Part shown: positions 1 through 11,493 of the stretch, piece after piece
Layout: every line of letters begins with the position of its first letter
Position numbering within the stretch: position 1 is the first letter of the stretch
Assembly (NCBI RefSeq): GCF_958979055.1
Contig: NC_084894.1
Span: forward strand, 25,017,616 to 25,081,615
From: Alnus glutinosa
Taxonomy: Eukaryota > Streptophyta > Magnoliopsida > Fagales > Betulaceae
DNA length: 64,000 nucleotides
Reading direction: 5' to 3'
Position numbers and translations under genes: made by a program
The notes under the pieces: model-generated
Seen by the model: the letters and a program-made list of their open reading frames with translations, nothing else
Told to the model about the DNA's origin: nothing
The model's database searches: none

Positions 1-274
1 GTGGAAATTCAAGGACCTGAACAATTTGGATCCATATGGAAATTTTGCCAATGAAGCAAAATGTCCTTTCAAAAGACTCGGGGTCTTCCACTCTTCCTCC
101 CTCCAGTCCTGTGTTGACTCTCTTTTTCATATACATTTCTCAGAGTCTTCCCCCAAGGCCACATTCATTTCTCCAAATTAATTTGTTAGACGGTGGCTGG
201 AAAAATGCTTCGGTTGGCCCAAAATTGTTAAGTCTTTTGTGGGAGTACTTCACCCCACTCGATCGACACGTACA

Positions 275-282
275 CTATATAT
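275..282 (+). promoter_or_regulatory. Probable TATA box of the LRR receptor-like protein gene
   Basis: An AT-rich TATA-like stretch (ctatatat) lies about 55-60 bases before the ATG at 336. This fits a transcription start near 305 and a short leader. It is the main reason to prefer the start at 336 over the in-frame ATG at 36, which would put 100 non-family residues ahead of the signal peptide. Confidence 0.45.
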
Positions 283-335
283 TTCATATCCCTTCAATTC
301 CTTACTCTACGGGTTTCTCTTTGCTACATCCTACA

Positions 336-3320
336 ATGAGAATTCCATTCTTTTCATGGCTCTTTTTGCTGCCCATCTGCACACTTTTCCTCAACTTCGG
401 TGTCTTTGTGGTGTCTCACCAATGTTTGGGCAATCAGCGGTTCTTGTTGCTCGAATTGAAGAACAACCTGAAATTCAATTCTACTATGTCCACTAAACTT
501 GCTAAGTGGGACCAAAGTATCGATTGCTGTTCTTGGGAAGGCATAACTTGCAACGAGGGACATGTTATTGGTCTTGACTTGACCAACGAATCCATCTCAG
601 GTGGACTTGACAATTCAAGCAGCCTCTTCAGTCTTCAGCATCTCCAGAGCCTGAGTTTGGCTTTTAACGACTTCAACAATTCTCAGATTCCATCAGAGTT
701 TGAAAGGCTGGCGAATATGAGTTATTTGAATCTATCAAACGCTCACTTTGCCGGGCAGATTCCTATTGCGATTTCACGCCTGACAAGGTTGGTTACTCTT
801 GATTTATCTACTACTACTTATTACTCTCTGCTGAAACTTGAGAATCCAAATTTAAATGTGCTCCTTCACAACCTTTCGAAGCTTGTGGAACTTTATCTTG
901 ATGGTGTATCAATATCAGCACAAGGTTATGAGTGGTGTCAAGCTTTATCATCTTCACTGCCAAATTTAAGAGTGTTGAGCTTGTCATATTGCAATCTTTC
1001 AGGCCCTTTTGATTCCTCCTTACGGAATCTTCAATCCCTCTCATTTATTCGTTTGTCCCGTAACAATTTTTCTGCTCCAGTTCCAGAATTTTTTGCAAAT
1101 TTCAAAAATTTGACATCCTTATATTTTGCTGGTTCTGGTTTGAATGGAGAATTTCCGAAAAAGATCTTCCAGGTTCCAACGCTACAAACACTTGTCTTGT
1201 CATATAACGAACTACTTGAAGTTTCTTTGCCAGAATTTTATCCAAATGGATCTCTTCGAACCATGATGCTTGAATATACAAATGCTTCTGGTTCATTACC
1301 ACCTTCTATCGGTAACCTTAAAATGTTGTCAACAGTATATCTTAGGGGATGCAATTTCATCGGATCAATTCCAGACTCAAAAATTGCAAACCTCACACAA
1401 TTGGTCTTTTTGGACCTGTCATACAACAAATTCAGTGGATCAATTCCAGACTCAATTGCGAGCCTCACACAATTGGTCTTTTTGGACCTGTCAGAGAACA
1501 ATTTTAGTGGATCAATTCCAGACTCAATTGCGAGCCTCACACAATTGGTCTTTTTGGACCTGTTAGAGAACAATTTTAGTGGATCAATTCCAGACTCAAT
1601 TGCGAGCCTCACAAAATTGCAATATTTGATCCTGTCATACAACAATTTCAGTGGATCAATTCCAGACTCAACATTTGCGAGCCTCACACAATTGGTCTCT
1701 TTGGACCTGTCAGAGAACAATTTTAGTGGATCAATTCCAAACTCAATTGCGAGCCTCACAAAATTGCAAGATTTGTTCCTGTCATACAACAATTTCAGTG
1801 GATCAATTCCAATTTTCAGCATGTGCAAGAATCTGAGGGAAGTACGGCTCAATAATAATCATTTGTCTGGTCAAATTACTTCCACTCAGTGGGAAGAACT
1901 TTTGAATCTATATTCTCTTAACTTGATGGGCAATTCACTTAATGGAAATATTCCAGTTTCTCTATTTTCCCTTCCAACATTGCACAAGTTAGATCTTTCG
2001 CACAACCAATTTTCTGGTCAGCTAAAAGAATTTTCGAATGTTTCTTCTTACCAGTTGAAAGAAATTCCTGATTTCTTGAGAAAACAATCAAGTTTAAGAT
2101 ATCTAGACCTTTCATACAATCAAATTCATGGAGAGATCCCCATATCAATATGCAATGCTATAGAACTTGAAGTTCTAGATCTGTCTAATAATTCCTACTT
2201 TGGCACAATTCCCCAATGCTTGATTGAGCTGAGTGGCAAAGCACTTGTGGTGCTGAATCTAAGGACAAACAACTTTAATGGCACAATTCCCGATGCATTT
2301 CCACATAATTGTCGTTTACAAACTTTAGCTCTCAATAAAAACCAACTAAAAGGAGGGTTACCAAAATCTTTGTCAAATTGCATTGGGTTAGAGGTCTTGG
2401 ACATCGGGAACAACCACATCAAGGGTACCTTCCCATTTTACTTGAAGAACACATCTAAGTTGAGGATTCTTGTTCTGCGATCTAACAAATTTTACGGGCC
2501 CATTACTCATCCAAAGCCTAATGCCACCTGGCCGATGCTTCAAATTATTGACGTGGCTTCAAACAATTTTATTGGTAACCTTCCAATAATACTTCTTTCT
2601 ACTTGGATGGCAATGGTGGATCGTGCACATGAGACCGAATCAATGCCCAGTGACCTCCGAACTAATGTGAATAGTTATTATCATCAAGAAACGGTAACAG
2701 TTACCATCAAAGGTTTAGAGATGGAGCTGGTGAAGATCCTAACCATCTTCACCACTATTGACTTTTCTTGCAATGGCTTTGACGGTCCTATCCCTGAAGA
2801 AATCGGAGAACTCAAAGCACTATATATTCTCAACTTGTCTCATAATGCTTTCACGGGCCAAATTCCATCATCTTTAGGAAATTTGAGTAAACTGGAGTCA
2901 CTGGACCTATCAAGCAACGAGCTTTCTGGTAAGATTCCTGTGCAACTTGCCGATGGTCTTATTTTTCTCTCAGTTCTCAACCTTTCCTTCAATCATTTGG
3001 TGGGGCAAATTCCATCGAATAAACAATTTGCTACTTTTTCGGAAACTTCCTTCAAAGGGAACGAGGGATTATGTGGCTTCCCTTTAAAATCACAATGCAC
3101 ATATGAGAAGCCACGGTTGCCACCTCCAACACATGAAGATAAACATTGGAATTCTGGGATTGAAATTGAGTGGAATTACATAAGTGCTGAATTGGGATTA
3201 TTTTTGGCATTGGAATCGTCATTGGGCCTCTTATGTTTTGGAAGAGATGGAGGATATGTTATTACAAACATGTTGACGACATTCTTTTCAAGAGCTTCCC
3301 CAAATTGTATCTTAAAATAG
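336..3320 (+). CDS. LRR receptor-like protein (RLP, Cf/Ve-type) with frameshifted membrane anchor
   Basis: This is a single-exon receptor-like protein of 994 residues, a cell-surface LRR protein without a kinase; this class often recognises microbial or wall-derived signals together with SOBIR1/BAK1-type partners (family knowledge). Residues 1-27 look like a signal peptide. An LRRNT cap with the CCSWEGITC signature follows, then about 25 or more LRRs of the xxLxxLxLSxNxFSGxIP type with many N-glycosylation sites. An island domain near residues 765-790 ends in VTVTIKG, before the last LRRs and a C-terminal cap (EGLCGFPLKSQC). Near residue 954, at the start of the membrane segment, the reading frame slips: the current frame gives a non-family tail ending CILK, while a frame starting at 3197 still encodes the expected membrane helix and basic tail to 3367. 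A family-typical block of roughly four LRRs also seems absent near residue 571. As read here the protein may be secreted or mis-anchored; a sequencing error is possible. Confidence 0.9.
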   Translation: MRIPFFSWLFLLPICTLFLNFGVFVVSHQCLGNQRFLLLELKNNLKFNSTMSTKLAKWDQSIDCCSWEGITCNEGHVIGLDLTNESISGGLDNSSSLFSLQHLQSLSLAFNDFNNSQIPSEFERLANMSYLNLSNAHFAGQIPIAISRLTRLVTLDLSTTTYYSLLKLENPNLNVLLHNLSKLVELYLDGVSISAQGYEWCQALSSSLPNLRVLSLSYCNLSGPFDSSLRNLQSLSFIRLSRNNFSAPVPEFFANFKNLTSLYFAGSGLNGEFPKKIFQVPTLQTLVLSYNELLEVSLPEFYPNGSLRTMMLEYTNASGSLPPSIGNLKMLSTVYLRGCNFIGSIPDSKIANLTQLVFLDLSYNKFSGSIPDSIASLTQLVFLDLSENNFSGSIPDSIASLTQLVFLDLLENNFSGSIPDSIASLTKLQYLILSYNNFSGSIPDSTFASLTQLVSLDLSENNFSGSIPNSIASLTKLQDLFLSYNNFSGSIPIFSMCKNLREVRLNNNHLSGQITSTQWEELLNLYSLNLMGNSLNGNIPVSLFSLPTLHKLDLSHNQFSGQLKEFSNVSSYQLKEIPDFLRKQSSLRYLDLSYNQIHGEIPISICNAIELEVLDLSNNSYFGTIPQCLIELSGKALVVLNLRTNNFNGTIPDAFPHNCRLQTLALNKNQLKGGLPKSLSNCIGLEVLDIGNNHIKGTFPFYLKNTSKLRILVLRSNKFYGPITHPKPNATWPMLQIIDVASNNFIGNLPIILLSTWMAMVDRAHETESMPSDLRTNVNSYYHQETVTVTIKGLEMELVKILTIFTTIDFSCNGFDGPIPEEIGELKALYILNLSHNAFTGQIPSSLGNLSKLESLDLSSNELSGKIPVQLADGLIFLSVLNLSFNHLVGQIPSNKQFATFSETSFKGNEGLCGFPLKSQCTYEKPRLPPPTHEDKHWNSGIEIEWNYISAELGLFLALESSLGLLCFGRDGGYVITNMLTTFFSRASPNCILK
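1362..1799 (+). repeat. Six near-identical 72-75-bp LRR-coding tandem units
   Basis: Six head-to-tail units start at 1362, 1437, 1509, 1581, 1653 and 1728, with lengths 75, 72, 72, 72, 75 and 72 bases. Each starts with GGATCAATTCCA and encodes one 24-25-residue LRR of the form SGSIPDSIASLTQLVFLDLS. Units 2 and 3 differ at about one base. All stay in frame, so the array acts as an expandable LRR cassette within the receptor gene. Confidence 0.95.
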
Positions 3321-3367
3321 AATACTATCAAAGATGCAGATACAGAAATCAAAGGCTGAGGCACTAG
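3197..3367 (+). other. Displaced coding sequence for the RLP membrane helix and tail
   Basis: Read in the frame that starts at 3197, this stretch encodes a hydrophobic segment (IIFGIGIVIGPLMFW) followed by a basic stop-transfer KRWR and the tyrosine-rich tail typical of this RLP family, ending RNQRLRH before a stop at 3365-3367. It is one base out of phase with the LRR frame. Its preservation suggests a recent single-base loss or a sequencing/assembly error. Confidence 0.85.
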
Positions 3368-3825
3368 TCAAAGTTATGAGGAGCAATGTCTTCAGGTTTG
3401 TCATGATCAACTCTTGTCATTTTGGTTAATTTCACTATTAAGCAAAATAAAAAATAAATGGATCCATGTAATTGGATGCAAGTATTGTGTTTAAGGTATG
3501 ATATTTGTAATTGGCAAACTATATTAGTGAAGTACTTGTTTGATATTAGTGTTTAAGGAATATTTCAATTATCATGTCATGTGGAGCAAAAATTGGCCAT
3601 GTTATCACATTTGCGTCGGTCAACTTATGAATTCCATGACCAACGTTGTTTGAGAGCTGAAGTTCGTATACTGTTGGGAGTGTTTGGATACCAACGTACT
3701 TTTCTAACTCTCAGGAAGGAAAGTACGTTGTTTAAGGAATATTTCAATTAACTGCAAGATGTTTGTTCATTAGTTTAATATTTGTTAGGGAATTTAACAC
3801 CTTTTTAGTTTACTGTTTGGAAGGC

Positions 3826-3861
<36 letters not shown>

Positions 3862-5570
3862 TTTCCCGTTAGAGCTATTTGGAAAGGATGTGATTAGTCT
3901 AAGAAAACATAATCAATTACTCACTAAGCATTTTCATGCCCCAAGTAGATTAATTAGAGACCAGCTCTTACATAAAAAATACGGTTGTTTATCCCACAAA
4001 ACCTGATTCATCTTAGGCTGTCATATACAATCCCAACCAGGCCATTTAAATGCTTTTGCCAGGTACCAATTCAACCAGTTTTCAGAACTAACTCATTCAC
4101 CTACAATGATCAGGAAGCTTGGGGACATTTTGATTTAAGATATATTAATGCAATGCTGTGAGCCTTTCAAAACAAATTCAGGGCTTTAAATGAAGGGTTT
4201 TTTTTTTTCATTCTCTGGAAGCTGTGAAGAGAGAGACAGAGAGGATGGGTTTGTTAGATGATTTATGGAAAATCCCTCTGCTTGCTCTGTTTTCTTGGGA
4301 GTTCATTTTCTCACAGTGCCATTTTTCCGGCGTTGATAGGGAGAGGGAGAGGGAAAAGGAAGAGAATGGAAACCATGAGAAAAAGAAAAAGAAAAAGAAG
4401 CAAGATATTGAGTAGCATTGTAGGGAAGGGAAGAGAAATCCGTTGCGGGTGAGTTTTTGAGATTTATTTTTGAAAGTTGAGTGGGCAACTGCACCCCTCA
4501 CCCTCCCCTGACTCGACCATTGCTTACAGAAAATATAAAGGTTTTGTTGGCAAACGACACTTGGCTTCAGCACATGAACACACCCCAATGACCTACAAAC
4601 AGAATACAGTTTGACAATTTTTCAAGTAACTTAATTATGTCTTAGAGCATGCTACATTAGGATTAAAAGCATAACATTTGTATGAAAAGCTGACGAACAA
4701 TTGCTATTGGGAGACCAATGACCATAATCATGTCAGAAAGAAACATGGAGAAGAAATAAAGAAAAGAAGGCAATAGAAACAAACTCTAATTGCTTATACT
4801 AGCTTTTGCTACGACCAAAGTAATGAACTTTTCCACAAGAAGGCATCTTTGTAATGCCAACACCTTTGTCATAGCATGTGAGAAATGCGAGTGGTATTCC
4901 AACATTTCCAATGCCCCGCAGGAGTCCGAATGCAGGGCTCAGGAACTAGGCTTATAAATTCATTAACTCAAACAATTTCCCCGAGGTGTCCATATTTTAT
5001 CATGACTTGCAGTCACTTACAAAACCAAATGTATTCCTCACCACAATTTGGGTGAGACATGCAGCTTTGACAATCAACTAAAATCAAAATTTCTGACTTT
5101 GCCACCGCCCTAAAAAGCAATTGGTTGCAAAATGACAAGCCACAAAGCTCCTTCTGAAGACAATATTTTCGGTCTATAACTCATACCTTCAAGGTAGAGG
5201 AAGAGATACTAGATTAGATTTTCAACTTAAGTTTGAAGGAGTTTATCCAGCCTTTCCATCTTCACAGTGCTTTGTTCAGAATTAGAGGAGAGGCTTCTGC
5301 AAGCAAGGTGTCAACATCAGCAAGACGACAATTATTTTTGTTTGAGAGCAGAATCAAGTGATGTCACAAAATAAATTAGAATTGAAGAATAATTGTCGCA
5401 CCCGCATTACTAAGCACATACCATTCATCATAGTTGTAGCTTTTCATATTAACATAAATTCAAAAACAAAGAGGTTTCAGAAATGACAAGTTTACAAGAC
5501 AAAGGCGGTAGCAAGAAACTTACATTAGCAAGTCTAAGGTGGAATCAGACTGCAGTGTTCACAGCTTTGT
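3368..5570. other. Intergenic region, no gene recognised
   Basis: This is AT-rich spacer between the RLP and PP1 genes. It holds a (TA)n microsatellite at about 3828-3859 and a purine-rich stretch near 4339-4400. A short open frame at 4245 (starting MGLLDDLW) ends in low-complexity lysines and matches nothing I recognise. The part next to 5570 is probably the 3' untranslated region of PP1. Confidence 0.5.
3828..3859. repeat. (TA)n microsatellite
   Basis: About 16 TA dinucleotides in an uninterrupted run; a likely length-polymorphic marker. Confidence 0.9.
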
Positions 5571-8500
5571 TCAAATGAACTTTGACTTTTTGTCTCCTGG
5601 CTTAAGAATTTGAAAAGAACACATTAAGGTTTCATCAATACTCATCATTGCACCAGCATTATCAAATTCGCCACAATAGTTAGGAGCAGAGAATATTGTT
5701 ACAAGCTGCCTCTCAGCAAAGAATTCATACCCCTCCTCAACAACCTGGAACAAGTATGCATCCTGGTAAGCTGCTTGAGTACAAAAAATAGGGGCAAATA
5801 AGGGAATGTCACTAACCTGATGTGCACGACAAACAAGGTCCATATCATGCTTCATTAAGAATTCTGACACTATATCAGGACCAAAGGTGTAAGAGACTCC
5901 ACGGTCATTCATTCCCCAGCCTTTGACATCTCTACTAGGATCCGACCAAAGTAAATCACAAAGCAAACCAGAATCTGGCACGTCAGTTGGACGAGGTAAG
6001 TTCCTGATTTGATCTAAATTTGTTAGATCGGGGGAGAGGCCACCATGCATGCACAATATTTTATCGTCTATGAGCGCGGCCACAGGAAGACAATTAAAAC
6101 TATCAGCAAAGGTTTTCCAAAGTCTTACATTGAACCGGCGTTTACATTCATCATAAAATCCATATATTCGATTAATTGAAGCGCATTCATGGTTCCCTCT
6201 CAAAAGAAAAAAATTCTCAGGGTATTTGATTTTATAGGCAAGCAAAAGGCATATTGTTTCCAAACTCTGCTTGCCACGGTCCACGTAGTCCCCTAGAAAT
6301 AAATAATTGGCATTAGGAGGAAAACCCCCATACTCAAAAAGCCTAAGAAGATCAGAATATTGTCCATGAATATCACCTGGTAAAAGGGGGGGGGGAAAAA
6401 AAACAATTATTAGTATTCACTTTTTCTGTTAAGTATAAAAACTAGTGTTCGCTTGAACTTGAAGGGAGATAAACACGATACACACAGAAGAACAATCCAA
6501 ACCCCCATCATAGAAACAACAAAAGGTAGCCCAGTCAAAGATCATAAGCATTGTTTTTAGTATGTTATCTAAATTAGCATGAAAACAAACAAACTTCTAT
6601 ATTTAGGTGATAAAAATACATTAATATATACAGAAGAACACATCTTCCAAATGGCATACTCAAGTAGAGAATGTTAACAAAAATTCCAGCTCCTGGAGTT
6701 AATCTTATCAGAAACCTACTTTAAAAACACAAATTAATTAGCACACCCTAATAACATAATTCACTTTTTAATCAAGGCTCTTTAGTAGAAAACAAAAAAT
6801 TATGTAGGGTACGTCACCATGTCAGTATAACCAGGAACTCTCTCCCTAGTAATGAATCCCATTTCCCAGGCTTCCAGCTTCTAAAACTTGTGGCAAGATG
6901 TTTTGGCAACTTTAGGGATAATATGCTTCCAGTATCGAGGCTTACATATGAGGTGAAATCTGGAGCTGTATTCTATGTTTCCTACCACTTGTATCACTAT
7001 ACTTTTTTTTTTTTGATAAGTAGAGAATTTTATTAAAGCGTAAAGGTGCCCCAAAGCATACAAGAAGTATACAAAAAGGACACCAAAAAGTACACAAAAA
7101 GGACACTATAATATTTATCATTTATGCTTTTTTTTATAAGTAATAATTTTATTGAAAAGAAAAACTAGCTCAGCCCTCATACACGAAATGTATACAAGAG
7201 AGACAACCACATCAAAGGTGTCTAAAATTTAAAAGTTTACAAGGTCTAAAAGATTCAAAAATGAGGAAGAAGGAACATAGACTACAGTCCAATCTAAGAG
7301 GAATCTCAGAAAAGTGAATTTTAAAGAGAGTACATGGGTCTCGCAATCCTCAAAGTGGAGATGATTCATTTCTCTTCAAATGTTTCACATTAAGAACGAA
7401 GGAATAAATGTATCATTTATGCTTAAAACTTTACATAATGGTATAACAAAATATCCAGTTTAATTTAGGCTTTTTAAGATCTACTCATATGAATAATCGC
7501 CCAAAGACATTTCCCACATTTCTTCATGTCAACCTTCCCAATCCATGACTTCACTGGAGTCACCTATACACCTCAACTAGGCTATCACATCGATCAATCT
7601 CAACATGTCTACTATAAGCACCACTCACTAAACATGGAACTTTGACAAATAGAAGCATATTGACTAGCTTAAACCATGGTTAACCACCTAATCTCACGAC
7701 CTTTATATAATAGTGTATGTATTTTGAGACTTAATTCATCATAACCATGGTCTATCAAGCACACCAAGTTCAACATAACACACAGGCCCTTCCCACATTA
7801 GCAGCATGAACCAGAGCATCAATATATGGTACAACAAACACTTCTGCCAAAATTAGTTATGCCAAACAATATTAGATGAGACCATCTTAAACCAACCACT
7901 AACTCTCCAAGAATTTTGGATAAAGAATCATTTCTATCGGATATAAAGGAATCAAAATTATCATTTTGATGCATCATAGCGAAATGAAATAAATAATAAT
8001 CAAACAATCTTTTTAGTTTTTCCTATGTAGTAAAAGTGGTAAAAGCAAAACTATGTTTCACAATTTTGGCAAATACCACCAGAAACTCATGGATTGTAGT
8101 CAACACATTCAAGAAGGGCAAAACCAATCTGTTTTAAGAACTAAGGTCGAAACTTAGCATGTTTCTATTGAGCTGTTGATGGTATATATGATTTGCCTTT
8201 AAAAGCAACTAGTTTTTGCTTCTACATAAAATCAGATTTTTGCCTTTTGATTTTGGAAAATTACTCTTTACAGTACATAATCAACCTGTACTTTTTCTTT
8301 TTATTCTCAAGCATTTTTTCTTTTAAAAGGAGAAAGTACATTTTCAAGAGCTAATCATTTGATACCTTAATATGCTGTATCTAAAATCGTGACAATTAAT
8401 TTGGCAAAGTCATAAATCGTTTTTGTAGGTGAAGCAGGAGATGTAGAAGGGTTGGCCCATATTCTTGGTTGTGGAGTATCTTCTTTAGCAACGAAGTATT

Positions 8501-11010
8501 TGGGATTGCCATTGGGTACTTTTTATAAGGCTTTAAAGATTTGGAATGTTGGTTGGATGGTTGGAAAAGGATTTATTTATCTAAGGGTGGTAGATTGACT
8601 ATGATCAAGAGTACACTTTCCAATTTACCTACTTATTTTCTGCTGCTTTTCCCTATTCCAGTGAGCGTGGATAATAGGCTTGAAAAACTTTACTGATTTT
8701 TTATAGGATGAGTTTAAATTTCATTTAGTGAACTGGTCAAAAATTTGTACTCCAATGAAATCAAATGGTTTGGGGGTTAGAAATCTGGTTCAGTTTAATC
8801 AAGCTCTTCTAGGAAAATGGTTGTATGGTATGCTATAGAGAGAGATGTTTTATGGAGATTGGTGATGGAGACTAAGTATGAGAGCCTAAGGAGAGGTTGG
8901 TGCTCTAAGGAGGTAGCAAGGACATTTGGAGTGCGGGTTTGGAAATTTATAATAAGGGGGTGGGAAATGTTTTCAAAATTTGTTAAATATGAGGTGGGTG
9001 ATGGATCAAAAGTAAGTTTTTGAAATGATGTGTGGTATGGGGATGTATCTTATCCAGACTTGTTCGGTATTACATGTAGCAAGGATGCGTGGGTGGCAGA
9101 TAATATGCAATTATGAGAGGGGAATATACATTGGAATGTTATTTATACTAGACCGGTACAAGATTAGGAGGTGGATGTAATCTTCTCATTTTTTCAGATT
9201 CCGTATTCATTCAGAGTAAAACAATGAGACGTTGATAGAATATGTTAGGAGTCCTTCCAAAAGGAGCAAGTATGAAGTGAAGTTGTATTATCAAGTTTTA
9301 ACTAGTACTAATGGACCCTTTTTTTTCCTTGGAAGAATATATGGAGAGTTAAGGCTCCTTCGAGGGTGGTGTTTTTCGTGTGGTCAGCGGTTTTAGGAAA
9401 AATATTGACGTTGGGTAATTTGAGAAAATGAGTGTTATGGTAGTGGAGTGGTGTTGCATGTGCAAGAGGAGTAGGGAGTCCATTGATCACCTTCTGATTC
9501 ATTGTGAAGTAGCAAAAAAGTAAAAAGTTATGGAGCTCTATCCTTAATTTGTTTGCCATTGATTAGGTTATATACCTAGAAGGGTGAGAGATTTGTTGGT
9601 ATGTTGGGGAGGTCGGGTAAGGCGTGGTAATGTTATGGAAGTATGGAGGTTGGCTTCGTTGTATGTAATGTGGTGCATTTAGAGAAAGCAAAATGCTTAA
9701 AGCTTTGAATATGTGAAGACGTCAATGATAGAGCTGTGAATGATTAGTTCAAAACTATGTATACCCAGATATCCGCACATCATATCTTCCTTTTTTTCTT
9801 TCTAGTTTTGCTATTTTTTTTAACTTGTGTTCATCTTTTTCTCATTATTAGGGGTTTCTCTTATATACTTCATGTGTACTAGGGTTTTTTTTTTTTTTTT
9901 TTAATGAGATTGAATTACTTATATAAAAAAAAATCTGGACGATTATTTCAACCAAACTCTATATTCTTCATTATATAATCACTTCAACGTGTCATAATTC
10001 TAAAGACCCTCATGACAACCTCATCTACACCTCCAAATAAGATCAACAGTCTGGCAAAGAACATCCTCAAAGAAAAATCGCCCTCAATTCTCACTTCTTC
10101 ACTTCATAGATGTGAAGGCTCTTCTAGACAACTTAATTAAGTAGATTTGGTTCACCACAACCATCTTATTGATGATAGAAGACCTTCTGTATGAGGGTGC
10201 CATAAATGTTACTAGCTTCTCTCTTTCTTCCTCTATGCAGTTGCCATTATACAAAACTTTCTCTAAAGCAGATTAAGACTTTGAACACTCTACACTTACA
10301 TGTAGCATCCTCCATCCCCCTCAAGTACCCATTCTTCCCTATGATTGATGTAGAGAAGAATGGAAAAGACTTCAGCTGCTCCTTCAAACTGTGGACATGT
10401 TAACCCCAAATTTACAAAACTGCCCAGAGGCCAGAAGCGAATCCGTTCACAGTCCGTAGGGCCAACACCCTTCTTAGGTGGGTGGCCCCTACTTCCTCAT
10501 AACCCAACCATAACTTAATCTTTCCAATCACAACAGCACGCAGATTTCTGAATATTACCAGCCAGTAACTACTAAACCTCACAAGTTTTTTACTTTGAGA
10601 TTAAAAAAAAAACTTATCAAGTTCCCCAGCAGTACGACCAATCACATCTACCTTAGAACCCCAAGAGTTGATAAAAATTTTACTTTGTGTAAGTTGGGTT
10701 TTTTGGGACGCGAATGATGTAAGAGTTGATAAATTCTCAAACAGTGCAAAAACCAACAACAAAAAACAAACTTTTTACACAAGCTTCCAAGATTGAAACA
10801 AAAGCTAAACGTTGACCCAAGAGAGAACGCACCGCAGATCTTGATGGGGGCCTCGATCTCCAGAAGATTGGGCTGCTGGAGGAAGATTTCTCTGGAAACA
10901 GAGCATAGCTGGCGGATCTCGGTCTCCATCAGCTGGACCTGCTTCCCCGTCCGCACCTGCCGACACTCCAATAGCCTGTTGATAATGTCGTCCAGTACCG
11001 CAGGGTCCAT
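5571..11010 (-). CDS. Serine/threonine protein phosphatase PP1 catalytic subunit (TOPP type)
   Basis: The catalytic subunit of protein phosphatase 1 removes phosphate from Ser/Thr using a two-metal centre; regulatory partners set its targets. I read three exons: 11010-10833, 6376-5817 and 5744-5571, giving 303 residues, near the usual plant TOPP length. Exon 1 encodes [15 protein letters not shown] and ends in ATC TGC G with a GT donor; exon 2 starts GT GAT ATT, so the join recreates the GDIHG metal motif (residues 60-64). GDYVDRG (88-94) and RGNHE (119-123) follow, and [16 protein letters not shown] lies near the C-terminus. Intron 1 is 4,456 bases and carries three LINE insertions. Intron 2 is only 72 bases, is a multiple of three and has no stop, so reading straight through adds 24 residues after RAHQ. 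All splice sites are GT-AG. Confidence 0.93.
7002..7103 (-). mobile_element. 5'-truncated LINE tail in PP1 intron 1
   Basis: The poly(T) at 7003-7014 is the reverse complement of a poly(A) tail, followed by the usual plant LINE 3' end (…AATAAAATTCTCTACTTATC on the minus strand). A 7-base direct repeat CACTATA flanks it at 6995-7001 and 7104-7110, as expected for target-primed insertion. Only about 100 bases of the element remain. Confidence 0.75.
7130..7410 (-). mobile_element. 5'-truncated LINE tail in PP1 intron 1, with 14-bp target duplication
   Basis: A poly(T)-headed, reverse-oriented LINE 3' end of 281 bases. The direct repeats TATCATTTATGCTT at 7116-7129 and 7411-7424 are identical over 14 bases, which fixes both ends. 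It lies 12 bases beyond the previous LINE tail and has the same orientation as PP1. Confidence 0.85.
8424..9934 (+). mobile_element. Degenerate L1-type LINE, reverse transcriptase C-terminal part, in PP1 intron 1
   Basis: Broken frames match the C-terminal part of plant L1 ORF2. Recognisable pieces include [19 protein letters not shown]-like text, a GGLGVRNL-like block near 8768 ([19 protein letters not shown]), and the WCS…[10 protein letters not shown] region at 8817-9025. The 3' end reads through a T-rich stretch near 9884 to a short A-run at 9924-9933. The copy is 5'-truncated, carries several stops and frame changes, and runs antisense to PP1. I did not find clear target duplications. 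Confidence 0.75.
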
Positions 11011-11493
11011 AGTCCCCCTTCCCCCAAAAATCCCACCAACGGTAAGAATCTGAACAACGAGACCAAAATCTCTCTGGCCTTCGTCTTTGGTCTTCTTTCT
11101 CTCCTTCTTTCCTCTTTTGGGCTCTGTTTTCTCTGTTGTTTTTAATACATTTATGGAGCGCACTCTTTTTGAAATGTGGTTTGGTGGGTAGCTGTGTGGG
11201 GTGTGCTTTGAAACAAGAGCAAGTGGAGAGAGAATGTGACCTTTTTTTTTAAATAAATAAAAAAAAAAAATTTCTCTTCGTTATTTACTATTAATTTTCT
11301 ATTAATTTTATTAGCTATTTACTATGTAATGTTGCAAGACAAATAGTTTACAAATCTTAATTGGCTTGTGTCCATGTTTTGTGCGTATACGACACAACGC
11401 AATCTGAACATGGGATGGCGGAGCGGGCTGCGAATTCGATGGAGAAAGTAATGTTATACATTATATTATTATTTTTTTAAAACATTATTAATT

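Noticed and set aside
4224-4415. Short frame starting MKRETERMGLLDDLW
   Set aside because: It ends in a lysine/glutamate low-complexity run made by a purine tract; resemblance to dormancy/auxin-associated proteins is limited to a few residues.
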